Shown: in pieces, positions 10,897 through 23,555 of the stretch
How the letters are laid out: the number at the start of each line of letters is the position of its first letter
Numbering within the stretch: position 1 is the stretch's first letter
Assembly (NCBI GenBank): GCA_011037195.1
Contig: JAAEAF010002755.1
Location: 46,419 to 110,418, forward strand
DNA: 64,000 nt
DNA from: Triatoma infestans
Taxonomy: Eukaryota; Arthropoda; Insecta; Hemiptera; Reduviidae
Reading direction: 5' to 3'
The notes under the pieces: model-generated
What the model was told of the DNA's origin: nothing
Database searches by the model: none
Seen by the model: the letters and a program-made list of their open reading frames with translations, nothing else
Made by a program: the position numbers and the translations under genes

Positions 10897-12837
10897 ATAT
10901 AACCAACCACGCAGTCTAAATCCGGAAACTTTAGTGCTTTTACAGAGAAAGGACCGCGGAAGCCTGAAAAACAATTATCACTTTTTATGTCAGATCAAAT
11001 ATTAATAAAAAAAATAAGTCTAATAAATTGCTATTATTAAATCATTTTAATTTTATTAAAATAAAGTTTTTAATATAACATGTTAAGAAACTATTAAATT
11101 ATGTAACAATGGGCATGTTTATAATATACAAAGTTTGAAAATAGTTGGCTTTATATTAATGACTGTTCGGTTAACCACTAGCGCCTCGTTTTAATTACTA
11201 CATACTGGAATGTTTTACGTTTATGGTACAGACAACTCCTCTAATTATCTCATTCAATACAGAAAATAATGCTTTTACGTTTAAATTTTATACTTACAGC
11301 ATTATAAGATTCAGTTTTAAAAATGGAAGTTACTTTTATACTACAATGATGTTTTTTTTTTTTTAGAAATTACTTTGTTTGCGTGAATATCTCATCGCCG
11401 TGTCCTGGGTTAAGGCAAGTGGACATACAGGTCAATATTCTTAGTAATATATAATTTAAACATCAGCAGGATTGCTTGAAGTTTGCAATTAGATTCACCA
11501 ACGTTAAAGAATCGGTTTGTCAAGATACTAATTTGCTAGAAGAACACTCCAAACTATTTTCAATCTATAAAAGAATGGACCCTCAAAACCGACGGAGATT
11601 CAAGGAATAGTAGCACACTGAAATGGAAAGTATTTTACAGTTTTCCCATCAGAGTAGTCGTCTCCCACCATTTACAAAACGTCATGGAAGAAATATGCAT
11701 AAAATTCAAAATAAACAACGGTACTTTTGCTCTAGTGCTACTTTTTTGTTGTTTTCGATTCTGTTTTCGTCAGCAGACCTGAAGACATTTGGTTTCGTGA
11801 AAGTCTTTGCTTGGGCATATGCAAGTGATGGGTAATAAAGGTAAGAGAATTTCTATAACCGAGATATTGGAACAACTATTAGCCTACTTTTTTTTTAAAT
11901 TAAACTTATTATAAATTCTCATAATACTTTTGAGTATAATTACACAGATCAATTTGGCAAGTGATAAATTCCCTAGAATAATAGGAGATAAAAAATATGA
12001 ATTCAGACCCAGAAACCTATTGCACGCTTTGTAATGATAACTTGCCTGATTCTATTATACACTTATTGTAAAATGTAAGATCTTTGATGCGTATAGTGGT
12101 AATCATTTATATCGATATATAATCAAATAGAATTTGATAAGCTAGAAAATATTTTAAATTGTACTAATATATATTATACAACAACAAAAAATGTGTGGTG
12201 ATAATAAATAATTTAAATCAATGGTGGCTATAAGCATGTGATAATAGTAATGCCCAACACCATACAAAAAAGAAAATAATGAATAAAGTAAATTATTTAT
12301 ATATTTACATTTGATGGTATCAAATAAATTTGGAATATATTTTGATATTTTAACAGCGATTTATTTACGTTCTTTTATAAATATTACTGTTGTAAATCAT
12401 ATAGTAAGATATAAACATAAATTCATGAATTATTATCTACCTCTGTTTAATGATTGCAATAAATACAACTAAATAAATAAAAAAAAAATAAAAAAAAATA
12501 TACAATATGTCAACCAATATGTATATATCTTTATTCTTCCTTAAATTGTTAAAGAAAATCATATCTTTATTTTCTTATTATTTTGTTAACTGCACTTAAA
12601 ATTGTAATTTTTAGAAGCAATAAATAAATTTGAATTTAAAATAATAATGTTTTTGATAAGCTATGTTTAATATACTGTAATAAAGTCTTCTGTTGAGGGA
12701 ATTCAGCGCAAAATCGTTGGCCGCTTCATATTGTGTAATGGAAGAACGAAATAGAAAAATAAAAGTTTTGAAAAATAGTTTAGAATATTTTATAGTATCA
12801 AAAATATAATTTTGTTAATATTTAAATGTATGTTAAT
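10897..12837. other. AT-rich spacer, no gene recognised
   Basis: The frame at 11623-11835 has a hydrophobic segment but no recognisable domain, homologous copy or conserved context here. The rest is AT-rich with many AATAAA sites. Confidence 0.45.
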
Positions 12838-13015
12838 GCAGTGAAAAGAGTCAGGTCATTGCTAGTAGGGAAACAAAGGCACAAAAATCCGTTAAATTAA
12901 TACAATGCCACTTGGGCAACTGTTTTGTAAAGGAAGGCATTCCTTAGGACAGTCGGCATTCTGCTTCCAAAGTCAGAACACTTCAGGAATCGCCCTCTTC
13001 AAATCAGTGCCAGAT
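12838..13015 (-). repeat. Interspersed repeat family B, copy 3 (internally deleted)
   Basis: Landmarks AAACAAAGGCAC, GGCATTCTGCTTCCAAAG and CACTTCAGGAATCGCC match copy 2 in the same orientation. The middle is shorter and rearranged. Confidence 0.7.
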
Positions 13016-13427
13016 ATAAGTTAAAACATAAGAGCTTTGCATTTATTCTAGATATACATCTGAATTATTAAGAAATAGTTGTGAATATTGTAAACCATTT
13101 AAATTCACTTAGAGAATATATTTATTTCAAAAAAGTGGTACTCTCTTGATTATTATTAATTCTTCTATCTCAAACATACATACAAACCCTTTTACCAAAC
13201 CGCTCAAGCCACTACAAACATACAACAACATCCACACCAATTACATTTCATTGGTGCCAACTATTTGGGATATGTTTGTTACCAGAATCCACAAATTAAC
13301 AAGTACGTAAAATTTTCAATTTAATAATTAAACAAATTATCCATCAGATAATATTATTGCCTTCCCTTCAATTATTTTCTCAGCGGAAATATCTCAAATA
13401 TTTCCCATAATTAAATTTCCTTTTTAA
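13016..13427. other. Spacer between repeat B and gag copy 2
   Basis: AT-rich DNA with no recognisable feature. Confidence 0.4.
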
Positions 13428-14070
13428 AAATTTTGTATTTATACCACTGTACCCCGATCCCTTGAGAATTTTGAATTTATGAGTGTACTCAATAGATCGC
13501 AAATTGTAAAAATATTACGCGATAATAACCTTTCTGTTGGCGGCAATTTAATCCAGTTACGAGGACGTCTTGAAAAATATAATCTTTCCCCCCAGTAATT
13601 CATTCATTTCCAAAATGTATAAAATAAATGTACAAGACATGGGCATCAACGCTGCTGTAGAATATTTACTTGCTCAGCAGCAATTAGCAAATCCTCCAAT
13701 TAACAATCAACCTCCTAGCCCCTTAAGAAATTTGCAATTAATTAATAGTTTATCCACCATCGATGGCGAAAATTCAGCCAGTATGCCCGATTTCCTAGAC
13801 CAAATTAGTCATTGTGCCAGCCTTTCTGGTTGGGACGTCGCTGCGAAATTAGAAATTCTAGCACTTAGGCACTTCGGGTCTGCAAAAATATTTTCCGACA
13901 CTTAGAATGTCGAATTACAACGCCAGGGTACAATTATAACGTATCCTCTAATTTCAGAGCAACTTCTAGCCCGATTTCGTAAGGAGAAACCCTCCCCCAC
14001 CCCTAGTTCTCTTACAACAGATGACTAATATTCAGTCTCTTCCCACAGAATCTCCTGAAACCTTCCTCAG
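13428..14070 (+). pseudogene. Broken retrotransposon gag-like gene, copy 2
   Basis: This segment is homologous to 1-650 in the same orientation and starts in the same conserved leader (ACCACTGTACCCC). The frame is shifted at a C-run near 13590, is open from 13570 to 13905, and then meets a stop at 13903-13905 where copy 1 reads on. It keeps the motifs LINSLSTIDGENSA and FLDQISHCASLSGW. Homology ends abruptly near 14070, earlier than in copy 1. The breaks differ from copy 1, so each copy decayed independently. It has no pol region. Confidence 0.7.
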
Positions 14071-14875
14071 ATAGAATCGCGCTAGCTATTGCGCCCCTCT
14101 TACCGCATCTCAATGCACATTAATTTCATTCTCAAGCCTAAGTGAACTAAAGGGAAGAATTGGCTACTAGATTCAAGCATTAAGCTTCCACTTAAAGCAA
14201 AGATAAGTTCTCAATAAAGAGCTTAAAAAAATTGTATTAAAGCTCTTCAATTTCACAACTTAAGTGAATTAGAAAACAACTGTTAAGAGAAAAAGTAAAG
14301 TTTATACTACTGGTGGGTTGGTGGGAGGGGGTAATCACACTGTAGTAGTTGATAAGTTACTGGATTCTAGTTGTCAAACTGGTTTCATATTAGCGGTAAA
14401 AATTTTACCTTATCAAAAATTGAACCACTTTATGACAGTTGGGTTTAGAGTGGAGAAATTAATATTTCAAAGTACCAAAATTACTCTGGAAAATGTTGAA
14501 TATTCTATATATTTTAATGGAATCACTTGGTATTTGTGTTACAAAAATACATTTTTGAGATAGACTGACCTCCTGTAGACTGAGATACTACTCTAAATAT
14601 ATACACAAAATGTTAATAATTCAACGCTTTCTAATATTCAGCATACTGAAGATAAGATTTTCGCTTGTTGAATCTCAAATAACTTGAAAAATCCTTCTTT
14701 CTGATAAATTGTTTTTGCCTATACAAATGTTGGAATAGTAGCTTTCTTACAAGTTTTTCTATATATCCATTTTTTTTATATAAAAATTGTCTTTTTCACA
14801 TTTTATAAAATGAGATTATATTTTTCTCCAGCAAATACTATTCCGTAGCTCTATTGTCTGTATTGGATATATGAA
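14071..14875. other. No gene recognised
   Basis: The frame 14318-14563 (81 codons, starting in a G-rich run) has no recognisable domain. The rest is AT-rich. Confidence 0.45.
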
Positions 14876-15860
14876 TTTTTACTTTCACTTACTCCTAGCA
14901 AGAGAAGTATTATAATTGTGTCAAATTTTCCATATAAGTTTTCATCGGAAATATCCGTTTTGAGGTCCCCTAAGTCCAAAAAAGTGGTTTTTAGCCAATG
15001 GTGTGTATGTATGTGAACAGCATAGCTCAAAAATGAAAAACCGTAGAAATTGAAACTTGATATTCCGTGTAGGAATAACAGTAGGATCTGACAGTAGGTT
15101 ATCTGTCAAAATTCCTCAACCGGAAGTATCACTTTACTAGTTTTTTTTTTTTTACGTTTTTGCAATTTTCTTAAAAATGGCTCCGACGATTTTCTTTAAA
15201 CATGGTGTATCAACTACATATACAAAGAGCTACAACTTTTATTTGAAAGATTTCTCCGGGAAAATTCATTCAAGGGCACTTCCAGGGCAGGGGTGGAATG
15301 AAGTTTTCATCTAAAGTGCTATTTCAGTTTATTACAAAATTCTGCCTTCTTAATAATGTTAATTAGAATTAAATATGTTGTTGAAATTCCGAGTTTGAAA
15401 AAACTCCGGAACCTGGAAGTACGTTTATTTTAACACTTTAGTAAATGATTTTTTTTTTCACTTTTTCGCGATTTTCTTAAAAATTGCTCCGACGATTTTC
15501 TTGAAACTTTCTATATAAGCATCTTTCTTTTTTTTTAAGCATTTCTCTGGGAAAATTGATTTAAGGGCACTTTTAGGGGAGGGGTAGGGTTATTAGCTTC
15601 CTCTAAATGGCTATCATAGTTGAGTATATATAAATTCTATCATCCACAAAAAAATAATTAGAAATAAATAGATGGCCAAAATTCCGAGTTTTAAGAAAAT
15701 TACTAAACCGGAAGTGCGCTTTTACTGAACTGTCCTTTTTTTCCGATTTCCGACGAATTTCGTTATATTTGGTACACAAACTATAACATTTGTCAAATAT
15801 AATTTTGAGAACAGGAGTAAGAGAAAGTTGTGTGAGTGTTTCATACCAGAATTTTTTTTT
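14876..15860 (+). repeat. Family A hairpin-ended element, near full length
   Basis: The left end is ACTTTCACTTACTCC, a variant of the family terminus ACTTTCTCTTACTCC. The right end is GGAGTAAGAGAAAGT followed by TGTGTGAGTGTTTCATACC. Inside, related modules recur, each with a CCGGAAGT-type motif, GCTCCGACGATTTTCTT, CTACAACTTTTATTTGAA or similar, and AGGGGAGGGGT. There is no transposase, so it must be non-autonomous. Open frames inside it are meaningless. Confidence 0.85.
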
Positions 15861-16650
15861 TTATAATAAGATTATACATACCGATACACTCAAAGTGAGA
15901 GTGCCCTTATAATATATTTAATTGTCAACAAATCAAACAAATACAAAAAACAATATATTTTTAACACATCATATTATTTTTATTACAATAAACTACGATA
16001 AACTTTACAACTTTAAGAAAGATCCTAGTCTCTGATCCTGGACTGCAGTTGGAACATAAATGCACCTATTTCCTAATCCTCTGAGAGTACCTAATCTCCT
16101 CTGTAAGTGGGTCACTTCGTGTCATATTGATCGGGATAATTCAAGTAAGTAATATTTTTCAATAAATTACGAGATTATGACTGCTTGTTTTATTATACTA
16201 ACTTCTCTCATTATTTGAAGGCAATATAATCATTGCCCCTTTCTATTTATATTAAATAATGAAGTTTTAAAGAAAATATGTAAAAGAAAAAAGAAGTTAA
16301 GCTTAAAGCAGATTTGTAATTTTTTTTTTTATGTTTTTTGAGCGATCAGATGTTTATTTTCAATCATTATCTTTTTCCACCATATCATATATATTTAAAT
16401 GTTCATTAGCACCATCATTCATTATCGTTCATTTGTACATTCCATAATATTCAAATTGCCACAAACAAAATAGATATCGTACACCACATATAAATATATA
16501 CCATAGACAAATAGATCATGTAAATAATCGAAAAAAAGAAATGAAAATCTATTCCCTACGATTTATTCAGAACATGACCAAAATTGTAATTAATTGGTGT
16601 TTATGCGCAGAATTGGACTTATACAACATCGAGTTAAGTTCGAGTATGGT
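15861..16650. other. AT-rich spacer between two family A elements
   Basis: No gene recognised. Confidence 0.45.
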
Positions 16651-16775
16651 TTTTACTTTCTCTTACTTCCTAGTAAGAGGAAGTATTGTAATCGTGTCAA
16701 ATTTTCGATATCGATTTTTCACCGGAAATATCCGTTTTGAAGTCCCCTGAGTCCAAAAAAGTGGTTTTTAGCAAA

Positions 16776-16819
<44 letters not shown>

Positions 16820-17684
16820 ATGCATGTGAGCATAGCTCAAAAACTAAAAACCATAGAAAATTGAAACTTGATATTCCGTTTAGGTATCACCATGGCATCT
16901 GACAATGGGTCATCTCTCCTCACCGGTCAGTGGCATCTCCCTCAACCGGAAGGACCACTTTACTTGTTGTTTTTTTTTACTTTTTTGCGATTTTCTCTAA
17001 AATGGCTCCGACGATTTTCTTTAAACTTAATATATTAACTACACATACAAAGAGCTACAACTTTATTTAAAATATTTCTCTGGGAAAGTTCATTTAAGGG
17101 CAGTTATGGGGAGGGGTGGGGTTAGGTTTTCTTTTAAAGTGCTATTTCAGTTTATTAAACAATTCTATCATCTAAACAATGTTAATTAGAATTAAATATG
17201 TTGTTGAAATTCCGAGTTTGAAAAAAATCGGATGACTGGAAGTGCGTTTACTTTACTGCTTTACTAAATGATTTTTCCACTTTTTCGCGATTTTCTCAAA
17301 AGTGGCTTCGACGATTTTCTTGAAACTTATTATATAAGCTAAACAAAGATCTACAACTTTTATTTAAAACATTTCTCTAGGAAAATTCATTTAATGGCAC
17401 TTTTAGGGGAGAGGTGGGGTTATGTTTTCTCTTAAGTGCTGTCATAGTTGATTATACAATTGTATCATCCAAATAGAATTAATTAGAAATAAATGGATGG
17501 CAAAAATTCCGAGTTTCTAGGAAATTAGTTAACCGGAAGCGCGCTTTTACTGAACGGTTTTTTCAGTTTTAGTCTTCGGTATTTGAATTAATTTGGTTCA
17601 CAAACTATAAAATTTGTCAATTATTATAATTTTGAGAACTGGAGTAAGAGAAAGTTGTGTGAGTGTTTCACACCAGATTTTTTG
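16651..17684 (+). repeat. Family A hairpin-ended element, near full length, with TG microsatellite
   Basis: It begins ACTTTCTCTTACTTCCTAGT, whose 5' part forms a hairpin (CTCTTACT with AGTAAGAG). It ends GGAGTAAGAGAAAGT, the inverse of the start, followed by GTGTGAGTGTTTCACACC, a second palindrome. A TG microsatellite at about 16778-16815 sits at the place where other copies have shorter TG/TA runs, so the family carries its own microsatellite seed. Confidence 0.88.
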
Positions 17685-18639
17685 TATGTACATACATGTT
17701 TTTCTATATATCTCTCTCTCTCTATATATAAGGGGCTTATAGCTTTTGAAACATAAAAACAAGACGGTTAATATTGTCTATTGCCAAAACTTAATTTTAT
17801 TTTTTCATTTATTGAAAATTTACAACTGCTGGTACGCTTGCGTAACCAGCAACAAGTAAATGAGATGACCCCCAATGGTGACACTCCACAATATATTAAC
17901 TTATACTCGCACTCTTATGAGAGATCACGAGGCCATTTCCGCCTCAGTCGTCGTGTAGGGTTATCTGGAATGGATGCTGAGGAATGTTGATGGATTAGAT
18001 GATGGGCAAAAGTGGTGTAAAATTTGTGGTAACGTATTTATTTGAACTAGGTTACTTATAAATGGAATTTGGAAATCGCAATAGATTGCCAGTTTAAAAA
18101 CGCAAAAAGGAGCATTGGTATTTTGGATTGTAGGTTTTGTAGGCGGTGGATGTTGGAAAGCTCGAGTGAGCCTGATAGCTCGAGACGGTTAATTCCAAAT
18201 TGGTTTTAACAGTAGATTGTTGATGAGTACTTTGTTATTTAAAGTTAGATTTGAGCGTATGTCCAATAGTCTCTTGAGTTAGGCTGTAACGTTTTATTAC
18301 TCATTTCGTTTTAGTTTTGTCATGTGAGTTCCATGTCAGGCGTTTGTCTAAATAGAATTTACATTTAAAAATCGAAGCTCCTACAAGATTTTATTTACTG
18401 CACATACCAAACCTATATGAGAATTTTGTACCCCACTGTGGTCACCACAATATAATAAATATCTATATATGACTGAGAGCGTCCAAAATAAATTTCTTAA
18501 ACTAGACCATTATAGAACCAAAAACTACCTATTTAGAATAAAGCAAAAATGAAATATTGCAATCCTTAAATTTAAATTCTTGTAAAGTTCGTAAATAACT
18601 TAACATTTTTAATGTTAATTTATAATATTTAAGAATTGC
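17685..18639. other. No gene recognised; possible faint LINE remnant
   Basis: A TCTC/TATA microsatellite lies at 17708-17730. The frame 17781-17990 is compositionally coding-like but has no domain I recognise. Around 18470-18600 a plus-strand reading (ESVQNKFLKLDHY, then EILQSLNLNS) faintly resembles the tail of a LINE reverse transcriptase; this is weak. Confidence 0.3.
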
Positions 18640-19565
18640 TGAGTGGGGGAGGGACACTGCACTGCAACCTACGTTATTTATTGTGCCATGGCCCTAGAGT
18701 GCCATAGGCTAGCTATCAGCATCCCATCAGATGTCTTAGACGAACAACGTCTACAACACACCTGTCAGTTTAAGGCGGGCTCTAGGGCGGGTATATTCCC
18801 CTCCTCCTTTTCATGCTAATTGCCCAGGTTCTTGAATTTTCTCTGAGTGGCTGCATTGCAGTCCGTTAGGATTGTAGTGAAATTTCCTCCATCATCACAC
18901 AGAATCTGCATGTGTTGTCATTCTCCAATACAAGCTTTATTAGATGTCCCCTAAATCGACATTGCCCCCTGCGGAAACCCTAAGAACGCGTAGTATGTTC
19001 TTACTAAGGCCGATGAAAGCCTCTGATCTCCGTTGGTTATAATTCCAATACAGATCTTAGCTGCCTCAGTCAGTGGAGGGAGTTCCAGAGTCGGGACTTT
19101 CTACCTTCCCCTCCTTCCTAGATTCGTCCAACAGAAGCTACTCGCTGACCAAACAAGAAGGTTCAGGCCCTAAAAACGGTGAATACAGCAACTATCTTTG
19201 CCAGAGCGTTGGTCATCTCATTCCTTTCAATGCCAACATGCTGTGACACCCAACAAAGACTGACTTTATTTTTCCTGCCTATGTCATTAAGTTTACTTGA
19301 TCATTTCCAAACCATTTTAGAGCTGATAACATAAGTGCTCAATGCTGTAATGGCTGCCTGGTTATCGGATAGGATTACAATCTCCTAATTCCTATAACTC
19401 CTATTGAGGAATTGACGCATCTTCTAATTTACGTATATCTCCGCCAGGAAAATCTGGGAAATTTATCCCCGCTCCAGTCTCTTCGAGGGACCTAGACCTA
19501 TCCATATACCATGTAATACCATGTTTGTTACCCACTAGAGCGCATCCTTCGCTCCACTCTCTCCC
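18640..19565 (-). pseudogene. LINE with RNase H domain (I or Jockey-like), 3' end
   Basis: On the minus strand, reading from about 19500 downward, the remains of an RNase H domain appear: RSRSLEETGAG, then after a frameshift EIVILSDNQAAITALSTY (the catalytic-Asp SDxxAA motif) and CWVSQHVGIERNEMTNALA (a degenerate WVPGHxGIxGNExAD motif). A C-terminal region and 3' UTR follow down to 18640. Two relatives with the same 3' part lie at 32435 and 33733 in the same orientation. It is 5'-truncated and multiply broken. RNase H after a reverse transcriptase is typical of I and related LINE clades. Confidence 0.75.
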
Positions 19566-21498
19566 CGCTTAAAAGAAAAATTCCTAGTAAAACTGTATTA
19601 TTTTAAACAATAGAATTGGTTGTAAAATATTTGGATTCAGCTATCTCTTTTTATGCGCCATCTTAAAAAAGCAATACGTCATTAGTTAGTTAATCAATCA
19701 TTTTATAAAGGTTGCTATTGTGATAATAATTCTCCTAGAAAGGTTCTCTAGGTTGTTCAACTCTCTCGATGAGGATTTGGATTTGTTTTCTATCAATCGA
19801 AACAGTTTTTTTTAAAAAGGGATGTTAAAAATATAGCTATGCAGTAATTCTGATTATTTCTCATTCATTTTAAGTTCAAATTTAATTTTTTTTTAGATTG
19901 TAACTAATGTTTATTTTGCCATTATATTATGTAAATACACATTCATTGTTTGGGAGTTTATTTGTATATTGTAAAACATTTAAAGCTTCATTAAATAAAT
20001 AAATACAATCATGTTATCTGTTAGGAGACAAAGGAGGATACAAATAAAAACGCATACTTAACTCAGTGCTTAAATATCTGGATAAATAGAAATGAAATAA
20101 ACATGATTTTTGAGTAGACCGTATCCTGCTTACAAATCTGCCACTGCCTCTAAAACTAAACATGAAGCTGGGGACACTTCTTATAAAATTTACCTTTAAA
20201 ATAGAAATCTATATTTAGTGCCACCTTTGTCTAAAGTTTGTTTAATTCAAATATAGATTACGATTATCCATAGTTATGTACATACAAAAAATTTAATCCA
20301 GTACAAATCTTCATTATTAAGAAGATACTTTAAAAAATTATTTTTTTTTTGATCTGGTTTAATCATTGGAGATAATAATTGGATTTGAATAAATAATGGA
20401 AACAAAATACAATTAATGAATTTTATGAAAGAGTTTATTATATTTTATCTGTAATGAAAAGGTTTTTTTGCTGCAATCTTTTGTAAGAATTAAAAAAATG
20501 AATAGCTGTTCCAGCGCTTAATTAGAAGAATATATAATCCCGTTTCATAATAAATAGCAAGTAGTAATCTGTTTTGAGTATCTACTCATTAAATTTGAAT
20601 CTTATACTAGTAGTAGTTTATCATCTATTAGAAATAATAATAATAAAAATACCTAATAAAGATTCAACTGTAAAGCGGGATAAATATTTGCGAATAGAGG
20701 AAAATTACAATTCAATCAATAACTGACTGACTAGCAACCAATGTTGAATTCAAAGCGACAGTTAATAACATTTAGTGCTAACAGTAATGAGATTTTTAAC
20801 ATTCATGGATTCTGCAATTATAACGAACGTCCAGAGTGGTAAATGGAAGGAGAATGTCATGTTATCAATGGAAGTATGATAACCATCTTATGTTTTTCAA
20901 ATATGCCAATAGAGTGTTAACATTTCTCACATAAATCATTCTAATATTAAACAGATATTATCTTGCCATCATCATCGTTCGTTATGTTTGAAATAGACAA
21001 TGTTAGAAGACTTGGGAACATAAATACCAGACTTATGATAAAATCAACATACAATACAAAATATTGTCTATAATAATATTAGACTTTTACTAGGGGCCAG
21101 ACTATCAAAAGAAACGAAACGACTTATTTATTATTTCGGCAAAAATTATCATAATCAGGTATTCTAAAACTCATTGTATACAAGCATTCATGTTTAAAGT
21201 ATTCTGAGATTAAGTCCACACTTCCTTATTATGTGTTTATCTCATTCTTCAAAGAGATTATCACTTTTTATTTTGTATGTGAAACTGCAAAGACACGATA
21301 CATGAAATTCCATGAATTTATCTGGGCTTGGAGGCACGCAATCCACGAGTGAGAATTGTTTGACTAATAGGAGCGAACTACCGGGTTTCTTCCGCCGTAA
21401 GTTAGGTTTGTTATTCTGCTTTTGTTGGAATTCCTACAGTCACCGTATTTACTATAATAAAATTTAATACAAAATAAACTAAAATATAAACGTTATAT
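19566..21498. other. AT-rich spacer, no gene recognised
   Basis: About 1.9 kb of AT-rich DNA with no repeat or gene that I recognise. Confidence 0.5.
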
Positions 21499-22130
21499 GT
21501 GTAATGACATGGTAGGGTCATAGCAATGTCAAACCTTCACAACACATAACAAAGAAGGAATAATTTATAACTAGTGGCCTAGCCGGCTGCTGTCTTCAAG
21601 TCAAGGCCGCGGCCAAACAAACAAAACCAAGGGTCAATACTTTACATCAAAGCAAGCAACCGCTAAGGCTGGCCACTGACCTAAATCACTGGTCACCGAA
21701 ATAACCAAGGTCGCACACTAGGACAGATGTCTTGGTGTGAGTGTCGCTAACACTAATATATAAACTTCGCCCCATTGGAAGAGGGGAAGATTATCTGTTA
21801 TACTTCAGTACGTCTTCAAGATTATACCAGCAGCAGTTTCCGCGTTCCTGTACAGGTTTTATTTATACTTATTTCCTTAGTTGTGAATCTTAGTTCATTT
21901 ATATTAATCATTCTAAATTATTAGTTATTTATCTCCTATTTTTTTTAAGTATTTCTTGTTAATAGTTACCATCACTCACGTTTAAATTATTGTACAAATA
22001 CAGTCTATTTTTATAAATTCCGTGTTAATAATTCGAGCACTAACTCCCAAAAATCTCTACACTAACTTCCGCCCTCTTCATGACATCTACTACATACCTC
22101 AGGAATCACAATAACGATTCCACTATATAT
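21499..22130 (+). repeat. Family D element, copy 1 (right end missing)
   Basis: It starts TGTGTAATGACATGG with a shortened version of the long terminal repeat seen at 38876-38937, and it carries CATAGCAATGTCAAACC, the conserved TATA region near 21757 and CAGCAGCAGTTTCCGCG. Homology with the copy at 38209 (opposite strand) stops at ATTCCACTATAT near 22128, where the other terminal repeat should begin. It has no coding capacity. Confidence 0.75.
21757..21764 (+). promoter_or_regulatory. Conserved TATA-like box in family D
   Basis: TATATAAA is followed by CTTCGCC and a GGA(A/G)GAGGGG block. The same arrangement occurs near 23668 (plus) and near 38652 (minus) in the other two copies. Its retention suggests the promoter of a former transcription unit; activity is inferred only. 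Confidence 0.45.
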
Positions 22131-23227
22131 GTTTTTGTTTTAGTATAAATTAATCAATGAAATAATTATCAAATTTATTTAGTTAACAAGATCTGAGAAA
22201 TGAAATGCACTTTGTTGACAAATTGTCAATAAATGTCTACATTGAAATATTAGAAATTAATAATAATAAATTGATTAGAAGTTAATGTATGGTTTCAATT
22301 TAAGTGAGTAATTGTTTAATAAATGGGCTACTTAATCAGGAATAAAAATACACATCTTTAATTTTCAACATTAAGGCAAGTAATATTATATTAATGTCAC
22401 AGTAATATACTAAAAGACATGCTTTCTTAGGGATAGAAATATAATTTAACTTATTTAAAGATAATATACCAAGTATAGATTGAATAATTAAAATATTACC
22501 AAAATCATCGAGTCATTAATTTATCACGAAATAGATTGCAAATGAACTAATTTTACCTTGAATGACAAGATGCCGTGGTTAATTATTTATTAATTTCTCA
22601 AGATTTCATGCATTCCATATCCAGATTATCATTAAATTTTCATCCCTTTCAACAGCATCATCAAGTGGAGCTTCAGCTTGGCTTGAATAACAAGCTTGCA
22701 AATCTAGAGGTATTATAGTCATTCCTCAAGTTTATTAGTTTTATTTATTCATTAGAATAAAAATTAGCATATTTCTTTTTATGTTTGGTATACACATTTT
22801 TTTTAGGTAGTTTACGAACGGAAACAAATACAATATTATGAACACATTTTTTGTTTTTGTTTTTTTCAAATTGAACGTATCTTTTTTTTATTTTTATTTT
22901 TTTGTAAGAAGGAAGTCATATTAAATTTTTACCAGAATAAACTTGATTTCTGAAAAACTCAGTTTTCAGAAGTTTTAGTGATTTTTTTTTTGTAGAAGCA
23001 ATTGATTTTTAAAATACTTATCTTTTGACAAGAAATTCATCATTCACTTGAGCACTATAAGTTGATTTTTTTTTTTTAATTAATTTGCAATTTACATCTG
23101 TATACAAATACAGTAGTAAATATGGGGAAAGATACACACCATCTGAGTCACTTGTATTGAGAACTCACCCAGCGATGAGACTCCTTAAGAAAAAAGAAAA
23201 AACATATGGCTTTACTTAGTTAATAAC
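22131..23227. other. AT-rich spacer, no gene recognised
   Basis: T-rich and A-rich runs with no recognisable feature. Confidence 0.45.
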
Positions 23228-23555
23228 TTAGTTATTCAGTAGCGAGTCTCGCGGAATGGAGCGGGTTTTCAATCGTCTGGGCGGATTGTCTGGAAGGATG
23301 GAGGAACTTACTTGAAGTACTAAAGGATTAGGGTAAGCATAGAGGGACAGATGGAACTTTTTGTATTTGGTTTTAGCAACGTTGGTTATATAAGGAATAT
23401 TGAGGTCTTGATGTAGGGTGAGATTTGGATACATAGAATGGAGCATTGAAAATTTTTCTGAGGATTTTGGAATGGAATGACTGGATTCGGCGGGAATTGG
23501 AATTCTTTGGCTGAACCCCATAGTTAAATAGCGTATGTTCACATAGGTTTGAGTA
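23228..23555 (-). pseudogene. C-terminal part of a Jockey-type LINE reverse transcriptase
   Basis: The minus strand encodes about 110 residues with the Jockey post-reverse-transcriptase pattern: LTLHQDLNIPYITNVAKTKY, then FHLSLYAYPNPLVLQ and a basic PPRRLKTRSIPRDSLLNN just before the stop. It is 5'-truncated, and family D copy 2 begins directly at its upstream side near 23556. The open frame extends to 23605 only because it runs into that repeat. Confidence 0.7.

Noticed and set aside
14318..14563. 81-codon frame
   Set aside because: No domain, no second copy in the window, and it starts in a G-rich simple sequence; it cannot be supported as a gene.
16651..17684. Family A as a Helitron
   Set aside because: There is a 3'-side palindrome, but the CTRR end is not present and the element has inverted termini, so I do not assign it.
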